A stretch of 64,000 nucleotides of DNA. Source: JANNBN01 sp031430595 (GTDB taxonomy: Bacteria; Actinomycetota; Acidimicrobiia; Acidimicrobiales; JANYDT01). A program made the translations under genes and the position numbers. This document shows, one piece after another, positions 1 through 8,106 of the stretch (positions are counted from its first letter, which is position 1; each line of letters opens with the position of its first letter). Under the pieces are notes generated by a model, which was not told where the DNA came from, did no database searches, and was given only the letters and a program-made list of their open reading frames with translations. The stretch covers positions 372,001 to 436,000 of the forward strand of contig JANPBU010000035.1 in NCBI GenBank assembly GCA_031430595.1, in the 5' to 3' direction.

Positions 1-1072
1 GCGCTTCCCTCTCTTCACCGGGCGGCACTAGGAACAGCTTTGCACCTGCAGCGATCACTCCGGCGGTCTTCTGCTTAACTCCTCCAACATCGCCCACCGA
101 TCCGTCGCCGTCGATGGTGCCAGTTGCCGCAATTACCTGGCCTCCGGTGAGTTCTCCGGCAGTCAACCTGTCGAGGATGGCGAGCGTCATTGACAGGCCC
201 GCACTGGGGCCACCGATGTTTGCGGTGTCAATGGTGACGTTCACGGGCAGCACGCATTTGACCGTTTCGACGCCAACTCCGATGTAGCGAAACCCCTGCT
301 CTTCAAGCGGAACCATCTGAACAAGTTCGGTTGCTCCGCTGGATTTGCGCACAACTTCAAGATTGACCGGTTCAAGACCCTCGGTTGATTTGATGCCAAC
401 GCGAAGGTCACTGCCAATACAAATATCGGTGCCGTTGATTCGCTTAATGACATCGCCCACCTCTAGTCGGCCCTTCGATGGGGACTTTTCGAGCACTTCT
501 ATAACCTTCACGCCCGAACCAACGCCATCTCGGCCCAGCGCCCGAAGTGCGGCCAGGGTTGCGACCACCTTTGAATCGTCCATCATCACTTGAGCGCGTT
601 TGAGCTCACTTGTTCGACCGGTCGGAAAGACTTCTTCGAAATCGAAGACGTCGGTATCGGGGTCAAGCCAACCTCGAATCGCCTGGAAATAGGTGAGTTT
701 CCCGGTGATTCCAACAGTTGCCAGCAAAATTCGGCCAGTCGGCGGGTTATCTTGCCCTCCGCTGATCGACATTCGAGGCGTAATATCCGATGCGTTCCCG
801 GCGACGTAGGCCACCCGATTAGTTCGGACCACAAACCCAGCGGTTACAAGGGCTACGACGACCAGCATCGCCAACGGTTGAAGGTCTTTCAGTACTGAGC
901 GAAACGTTCGGCGAGGACGAATTACTCGCCCATCGGGGCCAACCCGGGGTGGCCGCTGGAACGGTGCCTCTGCTCGGGCTCGCCTACGGCCCCGATTTCG
1001 AGACTCGGGCATGGGAACTTCGTTCGAACTCTCAGACTTCCGGTCGGGCAGGGGAACTTCGTACGAACTCAT
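1..1072 (-). CDS. PDZ / Lon-like (S16) membrane protease, YlbL family, 3' end outside window
   Basis: Membrane-anchored serine protease of the YlbL type, expected to act on the outer face of the membrane. The N-terminus (about 60 residues) is basic and cytoplasmic. One membrane segment follows at about residues 64-83, then a PDZ-like stretch around 160-250. The Lon-type catalytic part carries Ser in NIGGPSAGLS (about residue 290) and Lys in GGVKQKTAG (about 333-335). The stop codon lies beyond the left edge; 357 codons are visible. The ATG at 1072 is chosen because GGGAGG lies 11 bases upstream. That ATG sits in the 3' arm of an inverted repeat (1071-1105). It is divergent from the HEAT-repeat gene. 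The family call is firm; substrates are unknown. Confidence 0.9.
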   Translation of the reverse strand, partial: MSSYEVPLPDRKSESSNEVPMPESRNRGRRRARAEAPFQRPPRVGPDGRVIRPRRTFRSVLKDLQPLAMLVVVALVTAGFVVRTNRVAYVAGNASDITPRMSISGGQDNPPTGRILLATVGITGKLTYFQAIRGWLDPDTDVFDFEEVFPTGRTSELKRAQVMMDDSKVVATLAALRALGRDGVGSGVKVIEVLEKSPSKGRLEVGDVIKRINGTDICIGSDLRVGIKSTEGLEPVNLEVVRKSSGATELVQMVPLEEQGFRYIGVGVETVKCVLPVNVTIDTANIGGPSAGLSMTLAILDRLTAGELTGGQVIAATGTIDGDGSVGDVGGVKQKTAGVIAAGAKLFLVPPGEEREA

Positions 1073-1105
1073 TGTGCCCTCAGCCTCCCACCGCCCGGGC
1101 ACAAT
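1071..1105 (-). promoter_or_regulatory. Inverted repeat enclosing RBS and start codon of the PDZ protease
   Basis: ATTGTGCCC (1071-1079) and GGGCACAAT (1097-1105) are perfect 9-base complements with a 17-base spacer. Read on the minus strand, the spacer holds the GGGAGG ribosome site and the 3' arm holds the ATG at 1072. It could be an operator palindrome or an mRNA hairpin that hides the start codon. The pairing is seen directly; the role is inference. Confidence 0.45.
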
Positions 1106-1180
1106 GGGGTTCACCCTCCGTTGAAGTTTTGGCGCCCGCGATTTGGGGAACGGTGAAGATCAAACCCGCTCACCTACCTC

Positions 1181-1186
1181 TAATCT
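1181..1186 (+). promoter_or_regulatory. -10 box TAATCT of HEAT-repeat gene
   Basis: TAATCT lies seven bases before the GTG at 1194. This is the spacing expected for a leaderless transcript and is the reason for preferring this start over the TTG at 1143 or the GTG at 1188. Confidence 0.4.
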
Positions 1187-1193
1187 GGTGAAC

Positions 1194-1892
1194 GTGGCCT
1201 CGAGTGACCAAATTGGCGTCCCACACGACTGGGAATCACTCAGCGTTTCGGAACGTAGACGCCTCGCAGTCGTCGCCGGTCATACTCATAACCCGAGCGT
1301 GGCACTGTTAGCACTGAACGACCCAGATTCGTCGGTTCGGGTGGTCGCCATCGGGGCAGTAGCGCGGCTCAACCTGCTCACGCTCGCTCGCATACACACT
1401 GCGCTCACAGATCAAGATTCGGTCGTCGCGAGGCGGGCGATTGAGACCCTTGCCCCCATGACGTTTGGCGAATCAGAACTCGACCAACTTGACGACTTAC
1501 TGGTTGGCGCCCTCAAGGGAACCAACGATGCGGTAGCCGAGGTCGCTGGGTGGGCGCTCGGCGAACGCCATCAGGAAGATTTTGCCAATGCCCCGGCGTC
1601 TGTGGTCGCGGCGCTCATTGAAGCAGCGACCGATCATCGTGAAGCCCTGGTTCGCGAATCATCAACAGCAGCCCTTGGGGCAGTTGGTCACCCTGACAGC
1701 CTTCCCGCTGTGCTGAAAGCGTGTCGGGATAAGGCAACGGTTCGGCGACGCGCCATCATTGCGCTCGCAGCGTTCGATGGGCCAACCGTGACAGAAGCGC
1801 TACAACGTGCACTGTCTGACCGAGATTGGCAGGTTCGTCAGGCAGCCGAAGACTTACTTACGATCGCCGCTGGTCCATCAGAACAAACCTAA
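1194..1892 (+). CDS. HEAT-repeat protein
   Basis: About 232 residues made of HEAT/PBS-lyase-like helical repeats. Recurrent blocks such as DSSVRVVAIGAVARL, DSVVARRAIETLA, EALVRESSTAALGAVG and DWQVRQAAEDLL occur at roughly 31-residue spacing. Such alpha-solenoids usually bind proteins; no catalytic residues are visible. There is no signal peptide, so it is probably cytoplasmic. The start is uncertain: a TTG at 1143 and a GTG at 1188 are in frame, but the -10-like TAATCT favours GTG 1194. The last 35 bases overlap the 3' end of the convergent mreB gene. The specific role is unknown. Confidence 0.75.
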   Translation: MASSDQIGVPHDWESLSVSERRRLAVVAGHTHNPSVALLALNDPDSSVRVVAIGAVARLNLLTLARIHTALTDQDSVVARRAIETLAPMTFGESELDQLDDLLVGALKGTNDAVAEVAGWALGERHQEDFANAPASVVAALIEAATDHREALVRESSTAALGAVGHPDSLPAVLKACRDKATVRRRAIIALAAFDGPTVTEALQRALSDRDWQVRQAAEDLLTIAAGPSEQT

Positions 1893-2868
1893 GGGTGTCA
1901 TAGTTCTCGATACATTTTCCGGCGCCGAGCACGACGCATTCGAGTGGCGACGCAACCACCCGCACCGGGACACCCGTGATGGTGGCCAGTCGTTGATCGA
2001 GCCCAGGCATCATGCCGCCACCGCCCACCAGGTTGATGCCATTACTAATGACGTCTTGAGCGAGTTCAGCCGGTGCCTGGCCAAGACACGTCACCACTGA
2101 CTTACAAATCGAGGTGATGAGTTCGTCACATGCCTCACGCAGTTCAGCGGGGCTCAACGACACCGTTTTGGGAAGCCCACTCATAATCTCTCGCCCGCGA
2201 ACCTCAGCGCGCAGATTGTCGTTCGCCGTGGGCCACGCAGACCCAACAGCCAACTTGATATCTTCGGCGGTTCGCTCGCCAATCGCGATTCCGTATGTGC
2301 GCCGAACGTACGTCTGAATAGCAGCATCGAAATCAAACCCGCCGACACGAATAGCTTGAAGGGCGACAACGCCTCCCAAGCTGATCAATGCGGTCTCGGC
2401 GGTACCTCCCCCAATATCGACGACCATCGAAGCCTGGGGTTCGTGAACCGGCAACGAGGCCCCAATAGCAGCGGCCATCGGCTGCGGAATGAGCTGGGCA
2501 TCGGCAGCACCCGCACGACGGGCAGCTTCGGTAACAGCCCGCTTCTCTACTTCGGTAATTGCTGACGGAACACAAATCAGCACCCTCGGACGATTCAGCC
2601 GACTCACGCCAACCCGCTGCAGTAGCAAGCGGATCATTCGTTGGGTGATGTCGTAATCGGTGATCGCACCCTGACGAAGGGGGCGAACGGCCACGATGTA
2701 GCTCGGCGTTCGACCAATCATTTGCCAAGCTTCGCTACCCATTGCAAGCACCTCGTTGTTAAGGCTGTTGAGGGCAATGACACTGGGCTCGTTAAGAACA
2801 ATTCCGGCCCCGCGCTCGTAGACCAGCGTGTTGGCTGTGCCGAGATCGATAGCAAGGTCGCGTGCCAA
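1858..2868 (-). CDS. mreB: Rod-shape determining actin-like protein MreB
   Basis: Bacterial actin that directs lateral cell-wall synthesis. It has 336 residues against about 335-347 for the family. The nucleotide-binding motifs are intact: phosphate-1 DLGTANTLVYE (8-18), phosphate-2 DIGGGTAETALI (151-162) and adenosine motif VGGGGMMPGL (281-290). The usual partners mreC, mreD and rodA are absent here. The gene is the last of a minus-strand set with moaE and a 59-residue membrane protein, with gaps of 3 and 6 bases. Divergence in the second half suggests an MreB/Mbl paralogue rather than the canonical copy; that is inference. Confidence 0.88.
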   Translation of the reverse strand: MARDLAIDLGTANTLVYERGAGIVLNEPSVIALNSLNNEVLAMGSEAWQMIGRTPSYIVAVRPLRQGAITDYDITQRMIRLLLQRVGVSRLNRPRVLICVPSAITEVEKRAVTEAARRAGAADAQLIPQPMAAAIGASLPVHEPQASMVVDIGGGTAETALISLGGVVALQAIRVGGFDFDAAIQTYVRRTYGIAIGERTAEDIKLAVGSAWPTANDNLRAEVRGREIMSGLPKTVSLSPAELREACDELITSICKSVVTCLGQAPAELAQDVISNGINLVGGGGMMPGLDQRLATITGVPVRVVASPLECVVLGAGKCIENYDTLRFVLMDQRRS

Positions 2869-2874
2869 GGGGGC

Positions 2875-3054
2875 TTACTTTCTACGAGCGTCGTTGTTTC
2901 GACGACTGGTGTCCGGGTTCAAAGCATCGAGCCCTGCTTGGAACTCTTTCATACCGGCTTCGAGTGACGTGGGACGCCGATTACGAAACACGCTGATTCC
3001 GATCACGATGCCCGCGATAATCACCGGAACAAGCAGATACAGCAACACAGTCAT
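2875..3054 (-). CDS. Small single-pass membrane protein between moaE and mreB
   Basis: Fifty-nine residues starting MTVLLYLLVPVIIAGIVIG. A hydrophobic N-terminal segment (about residues 3-22) is followed by a charged tail with RNRRP and a C-terminal RRNNDARRK. It lies 3 bases after moaE and 6 bases before mreB in the same direction, so it is almost certainly co-transcribed with both. I recognise no family. Its topology (short N-out anchor, basic cytoplasmic tail) and its position suggest a membrane partner of the MreB filament; this is inference from context only. Confidence 0.65.
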   Translation of the reverse strand: MTVLLYLLVPVIIAGIVIGISVFRNRRPTSLEAGMKEFQAGLDALNPDTSRRNNDARRK

Positions 3055-3057
3055 TGA

Positions 3058-3594
3058 TTAATTCCCACCGTTTATTGGCTGTGAACCATCATCGTGGTTC
3101 AGCAGGTCTTCGAGTTCTTTTGTCGCTAGGCCCCAATCGGTGCCGTCTGCCCAGTGTTCCCGCTTCCAGATCGGAACAGTCGACTTTAATGTGTCGATAC
3201 CGAATCTGGCTGCGTCGAACGCCTGACCCCGATGCGCGGCCGAGACAGCCACGACTACCGAGACTTCTTGAAGCGCAAGCGGACCGATTCGATGCAATAG
3301 CGCAACCCGGCCAATCTCATCGAAACGTGACCGAATCTCACTCACGATGACATTCAATCGCGGCACCACCTGCGACTCGTACGCCTCGTATTCGAGCAGT
3401 GTGACATCTGTTCGGTGTTCGGCATGATCGCGAACGGTGCCGCTGAACACCACCACAGCCCCAGTGCTGTTCATGATCGCCCAATCATGAATTGCTCCGA
3501 CCGGAATAACTTTTGAGGTCAATTCGACCCAGTCGCATCCCTCTGATGGCGGAAAAAACCCAGCCAAAAGGTACGAGGGAACTGGAAATGACAC
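3058..3594 (-). CDS. moaE: Molybdopterin synthase catalytic subunit MoaE
   Basis: MoaE inserts dithiolene sulfur into precursor Z together with the thiocarboxylated MoaD subunit during molybdenum cofactor synthesis. The family motifs are present: GAVVVFSGTVRDH, LEYEAYE, LLHRIGPL, VSAAHRGQAFDA and the catalytic lysine region KSTVPIWKREHW. Its 178 residues exceed the usual about 150 through an N-terminal extension of about 25. The GTG start at 3594 is supported by a -10 box TACGAT exactly six bases upstream, so the transcript is likely leaderless. No other Moco genes are in the window. Confidence 0.92.
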   Translation of the reverse strand: MSFPVPSYLLAGFFPPSEGCDWVELTSKVIPVGAIHDWAIMNSTGAVVVFSGTVRDHAEHRTDVTLLEYEAYESQVVPRLNVIVSEIRSRFDEIGRVALLHRIGPLALQEVSVVVAVSAAHRGQAFDAARFGIDTLKSTVPIWKREHWADGTDWGLATKELEDLLNHDDGSQPINGGN

Positions 3595-3600
3595 TCACCC

Positions 3601-3606
3601 ATCGTA
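3601..3606 (-). promoter_or_regulatory. -10 box TACGAT of moaE
   Basis: On the minus strand TACGAT is followed by six bases and the GTG of moaE (3594). It fits the leaderless pattern seen at many starts in this window. Confidence 0.5.
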
Positions 3607-3644
3607 GGCGCATCTGTACTCGGGCTTAACTATCGGAGGGGTAA

Positions 3645-4715
3645 CTATCGATATCGCCGCCGGGACCGAAGCCACAGCACCACTGTTCCTAGGGCTCCGG
3701 CGCCCACTAAACCCACCGCAGCAATCGTGACTTCTTGGCGTTTTCGAGCAAACAATATGGCAATCTTCGATGGGGACTTACTTGACACAAGTACCTCGGC
3801 GCTCGTCGAACGCGGCGCCCAACCCGTTGCCTTCAGGCGGTCGTTGGCAATCACCCACGGGTGAACGGCCCATGGGCCCGCTCCTGCCGGGCGAGGACGG
3901 CCGCGTTGGAGTAATCGGGCAAGCGCTGATGCCACATCGTGAACCCGACCCGTTGCAGGAATCGACACCATGGTTCCGAACAGGGCAGGAGCATCTTCAC
4001 CAGCGAGCCATCCGTCAGGGGCGACGTTAAAGGTTCCGTCGAGCTCTGCAACTGCTGCATGCAACACCGCAGACGCAACATCACCCACGTGCACAAACTG
4101 CATTGCTGGCATAGGCGCAATGAACTGGTCGAGTCGGGTTGGCCGGACTGCTTTGGCAAGCCATCCGCTCGGACCGCCAGCAAGGGGAGAAACGGCCGGC
4201 CGAAGCACACTGAGCGTACGGCCAGGTGCTGCTGCGGCCCATTCGCGCCCAAGTTGTTCCATCGCTACCCGGCCGTGAGCAAACGAAAAATCGGGGTTAG
4301 TTCGCAGAGGGGCGGTTTCGGTCAGTGGCACCGGATTGTCGCTGTGGGCACCGTACACAACGGCGCTCGAAACCACGACGAGGTGAGTAACTCCAGCCGA
4401 CCCAGCAGCATCGAAGACCCGTTTCGCAATGGACAAATCGACCTCCGCGGAGGGTCCGTCGCCGTCGCCACCTTCAGAGGCCAGGTGAATGAGTACTGAC
4501 GCGGACCCGAACAGTTCGACCAAACCCTCGCTTCCTCCGGTACTCAAATCTCGTACAAAGGTTCTCAGGCCGTGGGGCCTGACCGCTGTCGTGGGAAGTG
4601 GAAAGCGGTCTACGGCGATGATTTCGGTAACCGCAGGCGCGCTAGGCGCGGCAAACTGGGCGACGAGCCGCTGACCGAGGGCCCCGGATGAACCTGTAAT
4701 TACTAAGCGCTGCAC
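3645..4715 (-). CDS. Extended-SDR (NAD-dependent epimerase-like) protein with C-terminal membrane anchor
   Basis: About 356 residues. The N-terminal Rossmann motif is TGSSGALGQRL (residues 7-17), with acidic VDRF after beta-2 and NNAG-equivalent LIHLASEG, typical of NAD-dependent epimerase/dehydratases. The SDR YxxxK signature is not found; the equivalent segment reads FAHGRVAMEQ (Phe and Arg in place of Tyr and Lys), so classical oxidoreductase catalysis is doubtful. A C-terminal hydrophobic segment (VGLVGAGALGTVVLWL) followed by RSRRRYR suggests a tail anchor facing the cytoplasm. The GTG start at 4715 is only 14 bases from the divergent ATG at 4730. Confidence 0.8.
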   Translation of the reverse strand: MQRLVITGSSGALGQRLVAQFAAPSAPAVTEIIAVDRFPLPTTAVRPHGLRTFVRDLSTGGSEGLVELFGSASVLIHLASEGGDGDGPSAEVDLSIAKRVFDAAGSAGVTHLVVVSSAVVYGAHSDNPVPLTETAPLRTNPDFSFAHGRVAMEQLGREWAAAAPGRTLSVLRPAVSPLAGGPSGWLAKAVRPTRLDQFIAPMPAMQFVHVGDVASAVLHAAVAELDGTFNVAPDGWLAGEDAPALFGTMVSIPATGRVHDVASALARLLQRGRPRPAGAGPWAVHPWVIANDRLKATGWAPRSTSAEVLVSSKSPSKIAILFARKRQEVTIAAVGLVGAGALGTVVLWLRSRRRYR

Positions 4716-4729
4716 CTACGTACGATGCC

Positions 4730-6079
4730 ATGCCGGTGAACACCAACGATTCAAATCAACCAAATTCAGAGTTTCCTGATGATCTTCCGCCCGATCCGTT
4801 CGGTCCGGGAGATCCTTTTCCTATTCAGTCAGATGATGAAACTGCGAACTCCGCATCGGTTTTGGGGGCAAACCCCGACCCGTTGTCTGGGCTTCTTGGG
4901 GGTGCATTCGGCTCGATGCTCGGGCCAATGCTCGGAAACTTTGCGCAGATGATGGCGAAACAGGGTCCGCTTCCGTGGGAGACCGTCACGCAGATTGCAT
5001 TGATGGCAGCAACGACCGATACGACAACACCAACGAGCACCACCGCCCCAGGGGTCGCTCGCCCTGGTGTTGTTGACCCGCTTCATCGAATACGTCTTGA
5101 GGAACTCGTTCGGATCGCCGAGATGCACGTGGTGGAAATTGGCGGCCTTCCAGTTGCCGGCATCGACGGCATCAAGGTTGCGGCCGTCACTCGCGAGCTG
5201 TGGGCACACCAGTTTTTGAACCGTCATCGTTCACTGTTCGAACTGGTGGCTGCTGCGGTTTCAACTACTTCAGCCGAGTCAGACCAAACGATTGACGAAT
5301 CAGAGCAACTAATGATGGGCATCATGAAAATGATGGGACCATCAATGCTTGCGATGCAACTTGGAGGGATGGCTGGTCACCTTGCCCGTCGTTCTTTCGG
5401 CCACGCCGACCTTCCACTTCCGTCTGGTGCCGAGACCGATCAGCTCACGTTCGTCACAGAAAACATCGCTCAATTCGCAGCCGACTGGAGCCTTCCTCTC
5501 GACGGGCTACAGATGCGCCTCGCCATCGATGAACTCGTGATGCATGCCATTATGCGGATACCGCATGTTGCGAAGATGTTCAGTGCGCTTACGGAACGTC
5601 ACGCCAAAGCAGTTCGTGTCGACACTGCATCCATCGCAGATCGATTGTCTGGAATAGCTGACCCTGCAGAACTCACCGAAACGTTGGGTGGGGCTGGCGC
5701 ATTCGGAGTCTTGCAGTCACCGGAACTTCTTCGAACGGCAAACGAAATCACTCGTCTTGTCACCTTGGTCGAGGGGTGGTGCAACCACGTAGGCAACAGC
5801 GTTGCCCGCCGACTTCTTGGTGGAGACCGCCGGGCAGACGAAGCACTTCGACGTCGAAAACTTGACCCCGATGACGGAACCGACGTGCTTGCATCGTTGG
5901 TAGGCATACGACTCGATCAAGCCATGTTCGACCGAGGGTCGGCGTTTATCGAAGGCGTGTTCGACCGGGCTGGCACTGACGGGTTGCTGCAGCTTTGGAC
6001 AAACCAGGAACACCTGCCAACTGACAGCGAACTCGACGCACCGGGTCTCTGGTTGGCTCGCCTTGAGCTACTCGCTTAG
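4730..6079 (+). CDS. DUF2342 zinc-metalloprotease-like protein with degenerate active site
   Basis: About 449 residues, matching the actinobacterial DUF2342 family (putative hydrolase / zinc-dependent metalloprotease). The Pro/Asp-rich N-terminus is followed by GLLGGAFGSMLGPMLGNFAQMM, which resembles the family's Gly/Met-rich entry segment, and QLGGMAGHLARRSFG. The metalloprotease motif is not intact: at residues 267-272 the sequence is DELVMH, where active members have HExxH. The glutamate is retained but both motif histidines appear shifted or lost. It is probably a non-catalytic homologue. It is divergent from the SDR gene with a 14-base gap, so at least one of the two transcripts has a very short leader. 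Confidence 0.8.
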   Translation: MPVNTNDSNQPNSEFPDDLPPDPFGPGDPFPIQSDDETANSASVLGANPDPLSGLLGGAFGSMLGPMLGNFAQMMAKQGPLPWETVTQIALMAATTDTTTPTSTTAPGVARPGVVDPLHRIRLEELVRIAEMHVVEIGGLPVAGIDGIKVAAVTRELWAHQFLNRHRSLFELVAAAVSTTSAESDQTIDESEQLMMGIMKMMGPSMLAMQLGGMAGHLARRSFGHADLPLPSGAETDQLTFVTENIAQFAADWSLPLDGLQMRLAIDELVMHAIMRIPHVAKMFSALTERHAKAVRVDTASIADRLSGIADPAELTETLGGAGAFGVLQSPELLRTANEITRLVTLVEGWCNHVGNSVARRLLGGDRRADEALRRRKLDPDDGTDVLASLVGIRLDQAMFDRGSAFIEGVFDRAGTDGLLQLWTNQEHLPTDSELDAPGLWLARLELLA

Positions 6080-6089
6080 CGTCTGATGT

Positions 6090-7571
6090 TTACTTTCGGC
6101 TACGTCGACGTGAGATAGTTGAGGTTCCGGGTAGCTTCCAAACCGGGATCGACTGAGATGCCTCTTCGGTGTTTGGCACATCCTGGTGCGCTGCGAGGTG
6201 CGTATCAACTTGGCGGTCGAGTACCCGACCAGACGAGCTTGCAATGACCCGCTTTTTCTGCGGTTTCGACACCTTGTTTGTTCGCTGGTTTCGAAACCCA
6301 AATCGCCCAACTACGTGTCGGAGTTGACCTGTTACCCAACGCAGTTTGACCCCGATCCAGTCGAGCGCTGGCTCACCGACAAGCCCAACTATCAAACCGA
6401 AAATCATCGATGCACATACAATCGCGAAGCCAAGTGATCTTGGAAGTGAAACCGCCGTAGGTAGTAAAGCGCCGAGTACCCATGCGAGTTGAAACCGGGT
6501 TTCATAGCGGGCGAAGGCTGCGCCGAAGTCGTCGTGTGCGAGTGATCGTTGGACGATTGCATCGAAGGCCAACCGAGAAACCGACCCACCGATGCCAACC
6601 GCGGCCGCCAAGACGACACCAAAGAAAACGCTAGGGAATGCGGCCGCAACAGCTGCAACACCAGCGACGGTGATCAATGATCCGAGGATCATTCGACTTT
6701 CAGTGGTTCGGGCTCGAAGCCGTTCAGCTATTGCCGCACCGACGCTAGATCCGCCCGACAACGACCCGAGCGTTAGTCCCATGACCCACAGCGGTTCGGC
6801 TCGCAGCGAAAAAAGCGACAAAAACATCACGCAACCGACGGCACCTCGAAGGATTGCCATGGCGAACGCGTTCACCCGCACTGCACCGGCATCTGCCACT
6901 ACCTTGGCGAAGCGATCAACTGAATCGCCGTCTGCGTGACCCGTGCGGCGAACTTTTATTCGTAACGACGACAGAGCTGCCAACACAAACACCAGTGACG
7001 CGAACACCAACACCCAACCGTCATCGGCAGTTTTGCGAATGATGAGCCCGACCGGAAGCAGCATGGCACCGCCAAATACCGAGATCAACGACAACCGAGC
7101 ATTAGCTCGAACGAGTTCTTGTTCACTCGGAACCACCGCCGGAACCAAAGCATTGCGAGCAACGGCTGCGGTCTTTGCTGCCACCAGTACTGCGAACGCT
7201 TCCGGGAAAAGGAACAATGAATCGAGATGGCCAGCCATGAAGAGCGCCACCACAGCCCGGGCCATCAACGATCCAAAAAGTACCCATCGGCGGGCGTGGC
7301 CGAGTCGATCGACAAGTGGACCAATAAACGGCGCAACCACTACAAACGGAGCCAAACTTATGAGGAGATACTGCAACACCTTTGACTTTGCAGCGTTCGG
7401 TTCGAGGCTGAAAAACAGTGACCCGGCTAACGCCAGCGACACCAACGCATCGGCAGCTGACCCCCCTGCGTGGGTTACTCCGAGGCGCCCGAATGGAGAC
7501 CGCGGCAGCATCGTGTCAACTCGACGACCCGATACCGAGCCAAAGTGCACCAGGCGGTCAAAGACAGACAC
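6090..7571 (-). CDS. Major facilitator superfamily permease with basic C-terminal tail
   Basis: About 493 residues with twelve predicted hydrophobic segments between about residues 35 and 405. The MFS loop 2-3 motif is present as GPLVDRLGHARRW. A cytoplasmic tail of about 85 basic residues follows, with FRNQRTNKVSKPQKKRV. The substrate cannot be told from sequence; the general form is that of drug-efflux or uncharacterised actinobacterial MFS proteins. The start is a GTG at 7571. It lies 58 bases after the sixA-like gene on the same strand and ends 10 bases from the convergent DUF2342 gene. Confidence 0.85.
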   Translation of the reverse strand: MSVFDRLVHFGSVSGRRVDTMLPRSPFGRLGVTHAGGSAADALVSLALAGSLFFSLEPNAAKSKVLQYLLISLAPFVVVAPFIGPLVDRLGHARRWVLFGSLMARAVVALFMAGHLDSLFLFPEAFAVLVAAKTAAVARNALVPAVVPSEQELVRANARLSLISVFGGAMLLPVGLIIRKTADDGWVLVFASLVFVLAALSSLRIKVRRTGHADGDSVDRFAKVVADAGAVRVNAFAMAILRGAVGCVMFLSLFSLRAEPLWVMGLTLGSLSGGSSVGAAIAERLRARTTESRMILGSLITVAGVAAVAAAFPSVFFGVVLAAAVGIGGSVSRLAFDAIVQRSLAHDDFGAAFARYETRFQLAWVLGALLPTAVSLPRSLGFAIVCASMIFGLIVGLVGEPALDWIGVKLRWVTGQLRHVVGRFGFRNQRTNKVSKPQKKRVIASSSGRVLDRQVDTHLAAHQDVPNTEEASQSIPVWKLPGTSTISRRRSRK

Positions 7572-7629
7572 CTACGAATCCCCCAACCCATCGAATTCGG
7601 ACAGTTCGTTGAACCTCACCAGCGTGACG

Positions 7630-8106
7630 TTACTGCGAGCGGTGCGCGGGTGGGACGTACTCGGCCCGTATGAATCGGCCTATCGTTACGTCAGGTTCAA
7701 CAATCCACATCGAACCCTTTTGGCAGCGCGGTCGATCCCCAAGATCAATCCCGTGGCTTGCTGCGAGATGCTGCAACAACTCAGGCACGATGTCACCGTG
7801 GCTGCAGAACACGGCATCTATGCCGATGCATTCCTCGAGTAGAGCAATCGCCGCCTCAGCCGGACCCTCTTCCAACGCGGTCGACACCGACAGTTGCAGG
7901 CCGCGACGAGCAGCAAGTGGGGCAACTGTTTCAATGCACCTGAGGTACGGGCTTGAGTAGATTGCGCTGAGTGCGACGTCGGCCAATACGCCAACCAAGT
8001 CGGCTGACTGATGCCTTCCGAAACCAGTAAGCGGACGTTGGATATCGTCGCCATCCCAACTCTGGCGTGAACCAGCTTGGGCATGGCGAATCAAGTACAC
8101 GGTCAC
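7630..8106 (-). CDS. sixA: SixA-like phosphohistidine phosphatase (histidine phosphatase superfamily)
   Basis: A protein of 158 residues with the phosphoglycerate-mutase-type core: LIRHAQAG (R7 H8), the SSPYLRCIETVAPLA helix, EEGP, and a second histidine in FCSHGD. This is the short SixA layout. Its start codon overlaps the ppk1 stop by four bases, so the two are translationally coupled. SixA/CHAD-type phosphatases are often found beside polyphosphate kinase, and a link to polyphosphate or phosphate homeostasis is a fair inference. The exact substrate is not known. Confidence 0.85.
   Translation of the reverse strand: MTVYLIRHAQAGSRQSWDGDDIQRPLTGFGRHQSADLVGVLADVALSAIYSSPYLRCIETVAPLAARRGLQLSVSTALEEGPAEAAIALLEECIGIDAVFCSHGDIVPELLQHLAASHGIDLGDRPRCQKGSMWIVEPDVTIGRFIRAEYVPPAHRSQ

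Noticed and set aside
3939..4499. Plus-strand open frame of about 186 codons
   Set aside because: Antisense to the clearly recognisable extended-SDR gene; no family motif and an odd Cys/His-rich composition.
6943..7842. Long plus-strand open frame of about 299 codons
   Set aside because: It is antisense to the MFS permease and sixA-like gene; composition is rich in Thr/Asn/Ala/Arg without domain motifs.
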